A DNA stretch of 64,000 nt from Adiantum capillus-veneris (Eukaryota > Streptophyta > Polypodiopsida > Polypodiales > Pteridaceae), in the NCBI GenBank assembly GCA_014529385.2, contig CM043942.1, forward strand, positions 27,769,469 to 27,833,468. The letters are read 5' to 3'. Position 1 is the first letter of the stretch. Each line of letters begins with the position of its first letter. Under the pieces are notes generated by a model that worked only from the letters and a program-made list of their open reading frames with translations, was not told where the DNA came from and did no database searches. Below, in pieces: positions 20,606 to 31,076 of the stretch. A program made the translations under genes and the position numbers.

Positions 20606-22252
20606 TGTAGGCTTGAAACGGCACCAAAAGCCCAAGAAAAAGCACCTAATTTGATCCACTTTTGACTTTTATAGGGGGGGTCTTCAATTTGGGAAATTTC
20701 CCTTCAATTGGTCCACTTGGTACCCTAATTTGGCATTTTTGGGAAAGGGGCACCGCCTTGCTCTATCTGCTCTCTTCCTCTCTCTTTTACACTGGGGGGG
20801 GGGGGGGGGGGGGGTATTAGCGATGTCGCTATTGCCTCCTATGCATTTTTTTATTTTTTTATTTTTATCTTTCATTTTTTACCCCTTTGTGGGCTTGGCT
20901 CACATTGCTCTATTGGCTTGACTTTTTCCCTCTCCCTATCCGACTCCTCTTGCACTCCTTCCTCTATTCTCTCTCCTCTCTATGGGACTCCTCCCCTAGA
21001 CTCGCAATAGCGAGGTCGCTTTTGGGTGGGGGGGTTCCCTTCAAAAGTCAGGGCCTCAAAGGCCGTGGGCACCAGCCCTTACAAACGCCACGTCATCACT
21101 ACCCAGACAGGCGCGCGCCACCGGCGCCACCTCCTCCGACTACTGGACTGCCCAAAAATGCCACGGGCGCACCCATGGGCCACCTCGTGTCACCGTGAAC
21201 CACCGGAGCAGCGCCCCCTCAAGGGTGCGCCATCGCCACAGGCTCAAGAGCCCAAGCTCGCCTCACTACACTTCCAAATGGCGCCACCTTGTAGCCAATA
21301 TACCCCGCAGCTCCGACATGCAACTCCCCATGTTGGATTTCCTCCCTGACACGTGGCAGCAGCTTAGGTGACCCCCTTTGGGATATTATCCAATGTTTCA
21401 AAAAACTTCACAAAAAACTCCTCAAGGTGCTCCCTTTTGTTGGCCTTGCCATGCTTCATCTGGTAGTTGGAGCTCCAAGCGGTTGAATCGTCCCGAGTCT
21501 CCATCGTGTCGGGCCAGGGCCATGCAAACCTCACAGTCCTTTGACTTCTCTTAGTTCGCCATCCGAGCCGCCAAAAAACGGGAAATGCATCTGCATGCAC
21601 TCAACCGCCAAATGCTCCAGTTTTCTCCACGGTGTAACTCGATGCTCAGGGCTCAGAATCACAAGCCGCGACTTCGTGCTGACTCCACACAGCACAACCT
21701 ATCTGCTTGAACCCTGTCGAGGCCTAAAAAAATGCCAGACGGCTCATCCTCCAATGCGGGCCAGTGGGCACGGACCCGGCCCCCGAAAAATCTTTTGACG
21801 GCCATAACTTGCTATCCAGAGCTCCGATTCGCAATCCGAGAAGACATGCATGCTCCATAACTCGAGCTCTACACATCCATCTACTGACACCTGCCTTGGA
21901 CACCTGTCCCTAGCTGTCCTATCCGTCGGGAATCTGCTACACACTTTATCCTTGAACCGCAATATCTTGAGCACTAGGGCTCCATTTGACGAGCCGTCTG
22001 GACCGACTTCGAGAGCACACCAAACACTACATTTAAGAGCATTGACTTGAAATTTCAGGCACCTTCATTTGCCATCCCATCTGAACCATCCCGCCGCACT
22101 TTTGGCTTAAAAAGCCGCTTTAAACATACTTTCTAGATACTATTTGGCTGCCTAGGGCTTAGGTACCTGCCCTAGCCTTCTGCACTGCACTTGCCTGCCG
22201 CCTTTGCCTGACATAGACCATCTCCTAGCTTCGACCAACTTTGGCTGCACCA
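20606..22252 (-). mobile_element. Element D left (3') LTR, second part
   Basis: It continues the LTR after B and matches 24850-26402, with an extra segment near 21045-21150 absent from the right LTR. It contains a 21-base G run (20794-20814), a TATA-like TATAAAA on the minus strand (20667-20673) and two CGAnGTCG palindromes (20816-20833, 21006-21023). Confidence 0.88.
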
Positions 22253-22271
22253 TCATTGCCCACTCCCTCGT
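22253..22271 (-). other. Element D polypurine tract
   Basis: On the minus strand GAGGGAGTGGGCAATGA directly precedes the 3' LTR start TGGTGCAGCC. This is the expected position of the plus-strand primer for a minus-oriented element. Confidence 0.65.
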
Positions 22272-23316
22272 TGAACATTTATATTCAACCACATCTAGGC
22301 TTATTGCACTAAAAAGTTGCACACCCAAAACAAACTCTCTGTACACTGCAAAACACCCACCTTATGTACAAAACTAGCATCTATCACATGCTCTCTTTGC
22401 TTATGCGGGTTGCCCAACCCCCTGCTTTACCTGTCACAAACCGCCTGGGTTGAACACCTTGCATTGGTCTCTTTCATCCACCTGTAAACAGCTTTACATA
22501 GTGCCACACCAAGGTACATATCCAACTGCATAGCCAAACTACCATCATCATACCTCTACCACTCCAAGCATTTATCAGAAAACCGCCCACTCGCAACCAA
22601 GTATCTCCAAGAACACCGAATAGAGCACCCTCATGCTCACCACCCAAAGACCTACTTGCATCACCACTCGTACCAAACAAACCTAACATATCTGACCCGC
22701 CCTCCCATCCATGTAAAGCTAAACCCTCGTCTAGCAGATCTTGTACCTACTCAACAGCACACTACATAGCTGTCTTTATTAGCATTCCCTTCAACCACCA
22801 CTCACAGACCTCCTTAGAAATCTTGGACACTGCCTTGGAATCCGCATCACCTATCATAGAGGGTACTGACTGTCTAGGAAGCACCTCTAACTTTAACTCT
22901 GCTCTGCCCTTCTCACCTGTCATGAACTCAATTCCAGCATCGTCGAGCTCCTCCTCGTCAAACCGGCCCTTCAAGGTCAATAAGCATTGTCTGCTTGTCC
23001 GTTGCAATTACCTGTTCTTCTACCGCTGCATCTTCAAGTCCTACCAAGGAAGAGAGAAACTCATTCTCTATCACATCCTCCTCGTCCTCTTCCATAGGTA
23101 CAACTGCTCTAACCCTTTTGGCAAAATTTTGCACCTGCTGCACCACTATGGCATATTTCATATCTACCTTCATCCACATGGCCATTAGCATGGCACTGCA
23201 CACCAGGTTTACCTGCTCTTCTCGACATGTAGGGCTAGATCGCTCCACTTGGTCTCCACTAAGCACTTCGGCTTGCACTTCTTGCTACTTCGCGCACATA
23301 TTTATAGCCTCTCCAC
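22272..23316 (-). pseudogene. Element D gag-like ORF, C-terminal half, frameshifted
   Basis: Coherent minus-strand protein text continues after the gag frame in two other phases. 23278-22958 is an acidic segment with QVQNFAKRVRAVVPMEEDEE. 23007-22762 carries RFDEEELDDAGIEFMTGEKG and ISKEVCEWWLKGML. The segments meet without a gap, so a single longer protein with two frameshifts is likely. There is no zinc knuckle, protease or polymerase. Toward 22474 the reading becomes unreliable. Confidence 0.6.
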
Positions 23317-24264
23317 TCACATGTAAGAGGTCAAACTCATCATACCTGGATTGGGATGACTCGGTCTCCCAACCGTAACTGCGTCCATAGAGCTACTATC
23401 ATTCGATTCAACCTCCTCTTCGGTTTCAAGATCGGGAATCTCCTCTAGCTTCACCGCTTTGACCTCGTCTGCAAACCGCACTCTTTGTTCTTTATTGCAC
23501 TTCAATGTAGCTTCTATAGCTGCTCTTGAACTTGGCAGCACATCCTTTGTCCACTCAGGAACCACCTGCATTTCCTCCATAATTGGAACTGCTCTAGCTG
23601 GCATCTTTGGCATAGGAACCATCCCGTTTCTTTGCAGCCAAAGAACCCCTGGTTCTTCTTGCACCTGCACTTCTCTTTGCACCACCTTTGGCTTGGCTAC
23701 TACCACATCACACTGCCTTGGCATCATTGCATTTGGCCAACCCTGGCTAGCCTCGCGCTTCTTCAAAATCTTTTTGGTTCGCCCTCTCGCTAGAGCTACT
23801 GCCTCTTCATACGAAATTGGGCCATCCACCTCCACCTTATCATGTACTTCCTCATGCAGGTAATTCATGAATTTACACAATTTCAAAAAACTGGCATTGG
23901 CATTTTTTGTTGCAGTTACCTTCATTAACTTCCCCCATAGGGCTTCGAATTCCCACTCGAACGCTTGAAAATCATCCTCCAAGCTTTTCTTCAAACTGTC
24001 TAGCTTCTGCTTTACTTCATCCAGCTGCGCATATGCAACAAATCTGCTTCGAAAAGCCGCCTCCAGGGCTTCACAATCTGCTTTTTCTTCATCACCAAGG
24101 CTATAGAACCATAGCTTTGATTTACCACGAACCAGGAGCGGGAACACCTGTACCGCACCATCTTCTCTTGATAAGCCACTTTCCAATACGAACAATCCGT
24201 AGTCTTGGAGCCAAGTTTCCGCATCTTCAACCCTAGTGAAAATGGGAAATCTCGTCCAAGCCAT
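23317..24264 (-). CDS. Element D gag-like protein
   Basis: From ATG at 24264 the frame encodes about 315 residues. It begins MAWTRFPIFTRVEDAETWL. It contains the retrotransposon gag signature: KSKLWFYSLGDEEKADCEAL, then a FRSRFVAYAQ segment and a long helical stretch DDFQAFEWEFEALWGKL, about residues 45-125. The C-terminus is acidic (ETEEEVESNDSSSM). It would be the capsid-type structural protein. It begins about 85 bp inside the PBS. No CCHC knuckle is seen, so RNA packaging would need a helper nucleocapsid or the following segment. It is the only recognisable protein of D. Confidence 0.75.
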   Translation of the reverse strand: MAWTRFPIFTRVEDAETWLQDYGLFVLESGLSREDGAVQVFPLLVRGKSKLWFYSLGDEEKADCEALEAAFRSRFVAYAQLDEVKQKLDSLKKSLEDDFQAFEWEFEALWGKLMKVTATKNANASFLKLCKFMNYLHEEVHDKVEVDGPISYEEAVALARGRTKKILKKREASQGWPNAMMPRQCDVVVAKPKVVQREVQVQEEPGVLWLQRNGMVPMPKMPARAVPIMEEMQVVPEWTKDVLPSSRAAIEATLKCNKEQRVRFADEVKAVKLEEIPDLETEEEVESNDSSSMDAVTVGRPSHPNPGMMSLTSYM

Positions 24265-24349
24265 CACTAGCAGCACTTGCTCTTCAAAGGCCGCACCTTT
24301 GGCATCACCAAAATCACCGCTTCAACATCAACTAAGAGCATCAGCATAT

Positions 24350-24367
24350 TCCTCAGTGGGGGCACCA
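24350..24367 (-). other. Element D primer-binding site
   Basis: On the minus strand the LTR end CTCTCCA is followed by five bases and TGGTGCCCCCACTGAGGA. Element F uses almost the same site (36806-36824). The tRNA is not identified from memory. Confidence 0.75.
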
Positions 24368-24906
24368 GAAGGTGGAGAGGGGGAATGGGGGAACACGCCC
24401 GGCACAAACACAAGGGCCTCTCTATAGCTCAGGGTATCCACAACACCCCTATCCTCTCTGAAAACACCTTCAAAGAAACATTTTACACTAGCAGACCACC
24501 GCCTGCTCAATTTTCACTGCTCACACACTCTACAAATCCACCACACAATGCACACGTGCTACCACGGCTTGTCTCCACCCTTACACACACTCACAGCCAC
24601 TCAATCTCACTCTCTCACACAAAACATCGTCGGTCCGGGGGGGCACATACTTCCACACAGCCGGCACTGAGGAGAAACATGAAAGCAGGAGAAAGAGAAG
24701 GGAGGAAGGGGAAACCACAGCAAGAGGAGGCAACGGTGGCTTGATTGCACTTCAAAAAGCATGTACACTCGCTTGCACTGCCATCACCATGGCCATCTTT
24801 CAAGAAAAAGTTACAAAGGGGCTAGCTTGCAAGAGGACTTCACTTTGCAGGCTTCAAACACCACTAAAAAGCCAGGAAAAAGCACCTAATTTGATCCAAT
24901 TTTGAC

Positions 24907-24913
24907 TTTTATA
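24907..24913 (-). promoter_or_regulatory. TATA-like box of element D LTR
   Basis: The minus strand reads CCCTATAAAAGTC. It is conserved in the left LTR at 20667-20673. It lies about 145 and 330 bp downstream of the two palindromes, a plausible U3 promoter layout. Confidence 0.5.
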
Positions 24914-25051
24914 GGGGGGTCTTCAATTTGGGAAATTGCCCTTCAATTGGTCCACTTGGTACCCTAATTTGTCATTTTTGGGAAAGGGGCACCGCCTTGC
25001 TCTATCTGCTCTCTTCTCTCCTCTTTTGCACTTGGGGGGGGGGGGGGGGGC

Positions 25052-25069
25052 ATTAGCGATGTCGCTATT
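25052..25069. promoter_or_regulatory. Near-palindromic ACGT-like site, TATA-proximal
   Basis: ATTAGCGATGTCGCTATT is a near-palindrome. The left-LTR counterpart at 20816-20833 is identical. Confidence 0.45.
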
Positions 25070-25242
25070 CCCCCTAGGCATTTTTTTATTTTTTATATTT
25101 TTATCTTTCATTTTTTTACCCCTTTGTGGGCTTGGCTCACACTGCTCTATTGGCTTGACTTTTTCCCTCTCCCTATCTGACTCCTCTTGCACTCCTTCCT
25201 CTATTCTCTCTCCTCTCTGTGGGACTCCTCCCCTAGACTCGC

Positions 25243-25260
25243 AATAGCGACGTCGCTATT
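25243..25260. promoter_or_regulatory. 18-bp perfect palindrome with ACGT core
   Basis: AATAGCGACGTCGCTATT equals its own reverse complement. The core GACGTC is the class of site bound by plant bZIP factors. The left-LTR counterpart (21006-21023) has lost perfect symmetry. Confidence 0.5.
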
Positions 25261-26402
25261 GGGTGGGTGGGGGTTCCCTTCAAAAGTCACTGCACTGCCC
25301 AAAAACGCCACGGGCGCGCCCATGGGCCGCCTCGTGCCGTCGTGAACCACCAGAGCAGCGCCCCCTCAGGGGTGCACCATCGCCACAGGCTCAAGAGACC
25401 AAGCTCGCCTCACTACACTTCTAAATGGCGGCACCTTGTAGCCTATATACCCCACGGCTCCGACATGCAACTCCCCATGTGGGATTTCCTCCCTGACATG
25501 TGGCAGCAGCTTAGGTGACCCCCTTTGGGATATTATCCAATGTTTCAAAAAACTTCACAAAAAATTCCTCAAGGTGCTCCCTTTTCTTGGCCTTGCCATG
25601 CTTCATCTGATAGTTGGAGCTCCAAGCCGTCGAATCGTGCTTAGTCTCCACCGTGTCGGGCCAGGGCCATGCAAACCTCACCATCCTTTGACTTCTTTGA
25701 GTTCGCCATCTGAGGCTGCCAAAAAACGGGAAATGCATCTGCTTGCACTCAACCGCAAAATGCTCCATTTTTCTGCACGCTGTAACTCGATGCTCGGGGC
25801 TCAGAATCATGAGCCGTGACTTCTTGCTGACTCCACACAGCACGACTATCTGCTTGAACCGTGTCAAGGCCTTAAAAAATTCCAGATGGCTCATCCTCCA
25901 ATGCGGGCCAGTGGACACAGACTCGGCCCCCGAAAAATCTTCTGACGGCCATAACTTGCTATCCAGAGCTTTGATTCGCAATCCGAGAAGATAGGCATGT
26001 TTCGTAACTCGAGCTCTACACATCCATCCACTGACACCTGCCTGGGCCACCTGTCCCTAGCTGTCCTGTCCATCGGGAATCTGCTACACAATTTTTCCTT
26101 GAACCGCAATATATTGAGCACCGGGGCTCCGTTTGATGAGCCGTCTGGACCGGATTCTAGAGTAGACCAAACACTACATTTCAGAGCACTGAGTTGACAT
26201 TTTGGGCACCTTCATTTGCCATCCCATCTGAACCATCCCGCTGCACTTTTGGCCTAAAAAGCCGCTTTAAACATACTTTCTCGCTACCCTTTGGATGCCT
26301 AGGGCTTAGGTACCTACCCTAGGCTTTTGCACTGCACTTGCCTGCCGCCTTTGCCTGGCCGCATAGACCATCTCCTAGCTTTGACCAACTTTGGCTGCAC
26401 CA

Positions 26403-26642
26403 ACGTCTCTCAAACACCATATAGAATTTGTCACTCTACTTGTGAGGATGAAATGGACTAAAGAGCAGACATGCTTGCGGCAGCTATGTCTCCCAAGCAC
26501 CAAATGGATTGGTCATCCATCTTGGAATGATGTTGTAGGGTAAAAGGGATCCTCTACGCGCTAAGACAAATTGACTAATGAATATGGCTTTATCCCTTTT
26601 ACCTCATAGTCGAGGACAACTATGATTTCAAGAGAGAGGTAA
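26403..26642 (+). other. Element A 3' UTR, second part, with polypurine tract
   Basis: Starting with the duplicated ACGT, it continues A's 3' UTR in register with B (CTCAAACACC, GACATGCTTGCGGCAGC). It ends in the polypurine tract AAGAGAGAGGTAA (26630-26642), which touches the 3' LTR start TGTCAT. Confidence 0.85.
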
Positions 26643-28311
26643 TGTCATAAAATAATATCTAACCAGCCCAAATGATTTTCTCATAATAAACTGGTCATTT
26701 AATGTGGGATAATAAACGAGAACAAGCGTTAGAATATAGACATGTGCTTACGGATCTATCTCAACACGGGGCCAATGGTAAGGGGTCTAAATGAGAGATG
26801 GTTTGTCAAAGAGCAAGGTTAACTAATTGAGCTTAAAAGACCTTAGGGTTAGCTTCATTAAAGACCTCCAATGGTTAGTGTTAAAATCCCTTTGACCTTA
26901 GGCAAGCTAGGGTTGAGCTTGAGGTGGGAACCGGACCTAAGGTGCTTGAGGTGCTTGTCGTACTTGATGACTAAGGTGCTTGAGGTGCTTCTCATGCTTG
27001 ATGACTAAGGTGCTTGATGACCCTTATGCTTGAGGTGCTTGTCATGCTTGATGACTAAGGTACTTGAGGTGCTTGTCATACTTAATGAGGAAGGTGCTTG
27101 AGAAGCTTCCCATGCATGGGGGGTAAGGTGCTTGAGTCAAAAAGAGACCCTACAAACTTAATGAGGAAGGTGCTCGAGAAGCTTCCCATGCATGGGGGGT
27201 AAGGTGCTTGAGTAAAAAAGAGACCCTACAAACGAGGGGGAAAGTCCCAAAGTTAGGGGAATCTTTGACTTAACCTCCCACTCACCCAGAGGGCACCCCT
27301 TTTGTCAAGGGACACATGGGACACATGTGAGACTCTCCCTATGCTTAGCCACATGGTGGGCTTGAATGCTATTGGTTGGGCTAAAGAGGGGTCCAATGAG
27401 CTTCTAGTTCCATCCAAAAAATATCTAGATATCTTTAAGTTCTCTCTCTCTCTAAGGGGTAAGGAGGACACTTGTCTAAAGACTACCCATGTACTTAAAT
27501 GCATGATGCATGTGATTGGCGAGGGGTCCAATGAGCTTGAATCATGTGGAAAGGCTAGAACTCGCCCCAAGCAAGCAAAGGGGGTGTTGGGGGGGTATAC
27601 ACCACACACACACACACACTCATTTTGTGGATCATTCTCACTTACTGAAAATTGAGGAACTCCACCTCCTTCTCCAAGCTTGTGAGAAGTGAGAGCCTAC
27701 ACCAACACTCTTGGCTATGGAATGCAAATCCAACCATGATCCATGCTTCAATGATTAAGCTTGCCATCTTCTCCATCTTCATTACTATGCTATTATGTAT
27801 GCTAGCAAGAAGAGTCATGATAAGTGAGGAACTATTTCTTTCTCCTATGGAATGTTTCTTCTTCCTCTTCCCTATCCTCATTCCCTGCTAGCTCTCTCCA
27901 CCTTCGAATGTGTTTGAGGCCTTGGGATTGAGGCTTGGGATAGTTAATGCTTTCTACAAAGTTTATGTTATGCTTTTGATGCATGAAGATTTCCATCTTC
28001 ATTGCATCAGCTAGGTCACAAGGAACACAAAGATTGTATTGTACCAAGTGTCTCTTGATGGGAGAAACTATAATACAAATGTCTATTGGAGGGGGAACTG
28101 GCTCCGTATGAATCCGGTTCTCAACTGTTGTCATGTTCTCTAAGCTCTCTCTCTTGCAAAAGTATTGTTCGTGCCAAGTTAACTAAGTACCATGTTTATG
28201 TTGCTACCATCAATTAATTTCACCCGCTATGCTCACAAAGTAATCTCACAAAAGTGCTTCATCTAATTTCATAATTTCGCTACTCAAAGTTCATAGGCCA
28301 TTTCCATTATG
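26643..28311 (+). mobile_element. Element A 3' LTR
   Basis: A 1669-bp LTR, about 110 bp longer than the 5' copy through extra minisatellite units and a second duplication. Its terminal dinucleotide reads TG where CA is expected, probably two transitions. TSD TGGAG follows at 28312-28316. Confidence 0.92.
26930..27240 (+). repeat. Expanded minisatellite in element A 3' LTR
   Basis: About five units of the GAGGTGCTTGTCATGCTTGA type are followed by a tandem duplication of about 75 bp (about 27080-27157 and 27157-27235, each with GAAGCTTCCCATGCATGGGG). Confidence 0.85.
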
Positions 28312-28316
28312 TGGAG

Positions 28317-28997
28317 TAGGATTATTCTAAAATAGTGTCACCTATATATAATATAAAATGAAAAAATAAATATATAAAAATATAGGGAATCAAATGAGGG
28401 GGCCTCATTTGTTTTGTTGATTAAGGATTATTTACAAGAAGTAAGAAAAAATGCATGTAGAAAAATGGTAATTTGGTAAAAGAGAATGATCGGGTGAAAT
28501 ATATTTTTGTTGTTTTTTCTCAGAGTGGGTTCACACCAAGATTTCCAGAGGCTTTGATGAAAAGATGTATGAATATAATAAAGAGTATTCAAAATGGTAG
28601 TCAAAAGTATGATAATGGTGTACATAACATACTTAGGTTAATAACGTTCACCTAGGTAATTTTTTAAATAAATACAAAAATAATTATAATAAAAAATCCC
28701 TATATTTAGGCCCTATATACAATGAAATATTTACACACAAATGGGCCTTAATATATATATATATTTTGATTTGTTTTTTTTGGCTCAACTATCCCAATGA
28801 CTAGCTAGCTGAGGGTTTTTAGGAGATATGGAAAATGTCCCCTAACTCACACACGCCTATGTACAATGAAAAGGTAGGGATAGGCACAATGTTTGGGTGC
28901 TTTTGGTAGGGTGAGTTAGCTCACTATGGAAATTCTGAATAGCCCAAAAAATGGCTATCATTAGCCCTCCCCAGGATGATGGTACATTCATGTACCA
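28317..28997 (-). mobile_element. Element F left (3') LTR, inner fragment
   Basis: It resumes F's LTR after A and matches 39160-39815. It continues further to the true LTR boundary TGGTACATTCATGTACCA (28980-28997), which is missing from F's right LTR but present in M (41158-41175). The frames at 28428-28655 are AT-rich shadows. Confidence 0.82.
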
Positions 28998-29684
28998 TCA
29001 TAAGGCATTCTTTCCAAAGAGAGTGGTTTTGAGTCCTCCGAGATAGTTGGTATCTTGACAAGATTTTGATCGTGTGGCTCATTGTCACTTTGGATCGAGT
29101 TACACACATGCATCAGGCAACAATACTTACATGAGATATTCACTCTTTGACAGCTCTTTGGTAGATCCTTTGGTAGAAGGCGACTCAAATAGGGCTTTAG
29201 CTCATACCCATTTACCTTCTTGGAGTGATCTTTACCATTCAAGTCCATGAGCTGGTAGTAACTTGAATTGAAAGCCTTCTTGACAATGTATGGTCCCTGC
29301 TATCTAGTCTTAAACTTGGCATCAAAACAATTATCAAGTCGATTGTCATATCTTAGCACAAGATCTCCTTCCTTGATGCCTTTTCTTTCAGTTTCTTGTC
29401 GAGCTTTTCTTTTTCTTGTACAACTTTCCTCTTATAGCACTCATAAGCCGCTTCTCTCTTCCACTCAAGTTCAACTAAGATAAGAAGTTGATCTAGCCAC
29501 GTTTCTTAATCATCTTGTGCCCCTTTTTCTTGGAGCCATATTGTTGAATGTTGAGCTCGATAGGCTGGAAGGCCTCTTGACCATAGACCAAGTGAAATGG
29601 TGTGAACTCTGTGGATTCCCTATATGTGGTTTGATATGCGCACAAGGCACCATCCAAGAAGTCATCTCACAACTTTGTCTTGTT
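28998..29684 (-). pseudogene. Element F integrase C-terminus and 3' region
   Basis: Minus-strand reading includes LMDLNGKDHSKKVNGYELKP (about 29180-29250), which has the pattern of a Ty3/gypsy integrase C-terminal domain (xLxDLxGK...VNGxxLKPY). Between it and 29684 the reading is broken by stops. No chromodomain is seen. Confidence 0.6.
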
Positions 29685-30462
29685 TTACAACATCTTTCTA
29701 ATGATTCTTGCAATGACACCATTAGCCTTCTTCACCAAACCATTTGAATGTGGATAGTAGGGTGTGCTATGACAATGTGGAATGTGAAGCTCTTCAGTGA
29801 GTAAACCCTTCCTGAACCTTGGACCATTATAGAAAACAATCCCCATAAAAAATGTGTGCCAAATCTGCAACAAATATTAGTGTAGACAAACCTACTCATT
29901 GTTTTTTCATTTACCCTTGCCACACTTTGAGCCTCTACCCATCTAGTCATGTAATCTACAACTACTAGAATGTAGAGTTTACCATTTTTGTTCTAGGCAG
30001 AGGACCCATAGCATCAACGTCCCACTTTTCAAAGGGCCCATTTGCAAGCACGCTTTGCCTTGGACCATGTACCAATCTTCTATTTTCATTTACCTGAAAA
30101 CTGTGACAACTATTACACCAATGCTGGACATCCACATGCAGACTTGGACAAACATACTCCACAAGCAAAATTTTCTTCACAGTTAACTCTTGGGAAAAAT
30201 GACCACCACATGCTTCTTCATGCAAACCTTTTGAAATTTTTGGAATTTCCTTGATAGTTGGTACTCTTCTGCACACTTGATCCTTCCCTCTTTGATAGAG
30301 GGAGCCTTCTAGGAAGAGATAAACACTTGCCTTCTTCATGAGTCTCCTCTTTTGAGCTTTTGTGAAGTCTTGTGGAAGCTCACCCTCCAAAATGTAGCCA
30401 ATAATGGGAGCCAATGATTCCAATCCTTGGTATCTTGGCTGCTTGATAGATCCTATCATCAT
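29685..30462 (-). pseudogene. Element F integrase, zinc and core domains, catalytic residues lost
   Basis: The zinc end (EEACGGHFS then CNSCHSFQVN) and first core Asp (WDVDAMGPLPR) are present. The second Asp block appears as YNGPRFRKGLL, where the family has D-NG. The Glu block reads HSNGLVKKANG, where the family has E at the first Lys. So two of the three D-D-E residues are replaced, and the core is split over two phases. Such an integrase cannot work. Confidence 0.78.
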
Positions 30463-31076
30463 GATGACTGCCCTTTTTTGTCAACACATGTAACTGCTTG
30501 TTGTGCAAGTAAATCAACATCTTCATTTTGTTTCCTAGGAATATGATACAGTTGCACCTCTTTGAATTGATTAAACAACCTACGAATGACATGAAATTTT
30601 GTTCTTAGGCTTTCATTCTTGCATGCCCAAATCCCTAAACTCTGCTTCACAATGAGAAGAGCACCCCCCTTTAATATGAGACGTTGTATACCTTGACTAA
30701 TGCGCATCTTCAAACCATGAAGTAGTATGTTGTACTCTGCTTCATTGTTGCTAGTTGAACGTAGTAGATTGACCTTCTCTTTCATGACTACCTCTCCACT
30801 TGGGTTGAGCAACACCAACCCTCCCCCTGCTTTACCTGTGGCTCATCAAAAAGCTCCATCAAAGAACAAGGTAAATGCATTAGGGATACTTTTAGATGGT
30901 GGCAATGGTAGGGTATTTACTTCAGGCACTTTAATCTCCTTCTCATGCACCCTATAAGTGAGAATCCCTACCAATTGTACATGCACACTATCTTCTACCT
31001 TGAAAGAGTATTGGAACTCTTGTAATTCCATAATCCACTTTGAGATTCTAGTACTAAGGTTTATTTGAGGTGACAC
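30459..31076 (-). pseudogene. Element F RNase H domain
   Basis: Segments TLFFDGAF, NNEAEYNILLHGLK and IPRKQNEDVDLLAQQA carry the Asp, Glu and Asp expected for RNase H. They read in two phases with stops between (near 30840). A YxxxFKVEDS-like tether block precedes it. Confidence 0.75.

Larger units (their letters stand above)
11414..26402 (-). mobile_element. Element D: gag-only LTR retroelement with 2 kb LTRs, interrupted by B
   Basis: Its left LTR is 11414-11886 plus 20606-22252 (split by B) and its right LTR is 24373-26402, both running TGG...CCA. The TSD ACGT is at 11410-11413 and 26403-26406; a 5-bp duplication with one mismatch is possible. The minus orientation is shown by the PBS beside the right LTR and a purine-rich tract beside the left LTR. 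The interior is only 2.1 kb and codes for a gag-like protein, with no protease or polymerase. Without B it is about 6.3 kb. This is a LARD / gag-only type element. It lies in the 3' UTR of element A. Confidence 0.88.
24373..26402 (-). mobile_element. Element D right (5') LTR
   Basis: A complete 2030-bp LTR, on the minus strand TGGTGCAGCC...CCTCTCCA. It carries a 17-base G run (25034-25050), palindromes at 25052-25069 and 25243-25260, and a TATA-like motif at 24907-24913. Divergence from the left LTR is clearly greater than between B's LTRs, as the nesting requires. Open frames inside are shadows. Confidence 0.9.
1958..28311 (+). mobile_element. Element A: chromodomain-type Ty3/gypsy retrotransposon, twice interrupted
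   Basis: It has two LTRs (1958-3516 and 26643-28311) in the same orientation and the 5-bp target duplication TGGAG at 1953-1957 and 28312-28316. There is a PBS directly after the 5' LTR, a gag-PR-RT-RH-INT-chromodomain order on the plus strand, and a polypurine tract before the 3' LTR. Two later insertions split it: E (8437-11064) and D (11414-26402). Removing them leaves about 8.7 kb, the same size as its relative B (8.7 kb). The coding region has many stops and frameshifts, so the element is dead. The INT-chromodomain order and the C-terminal module place it among chromoviruses. Confidence 0.93.

Noticed and set aside
22823-23863. Plus-strand Ser/Thr-rich frames in D
   Set aside because: Complementary shadows of the acidic minus-strand gag-like protein.
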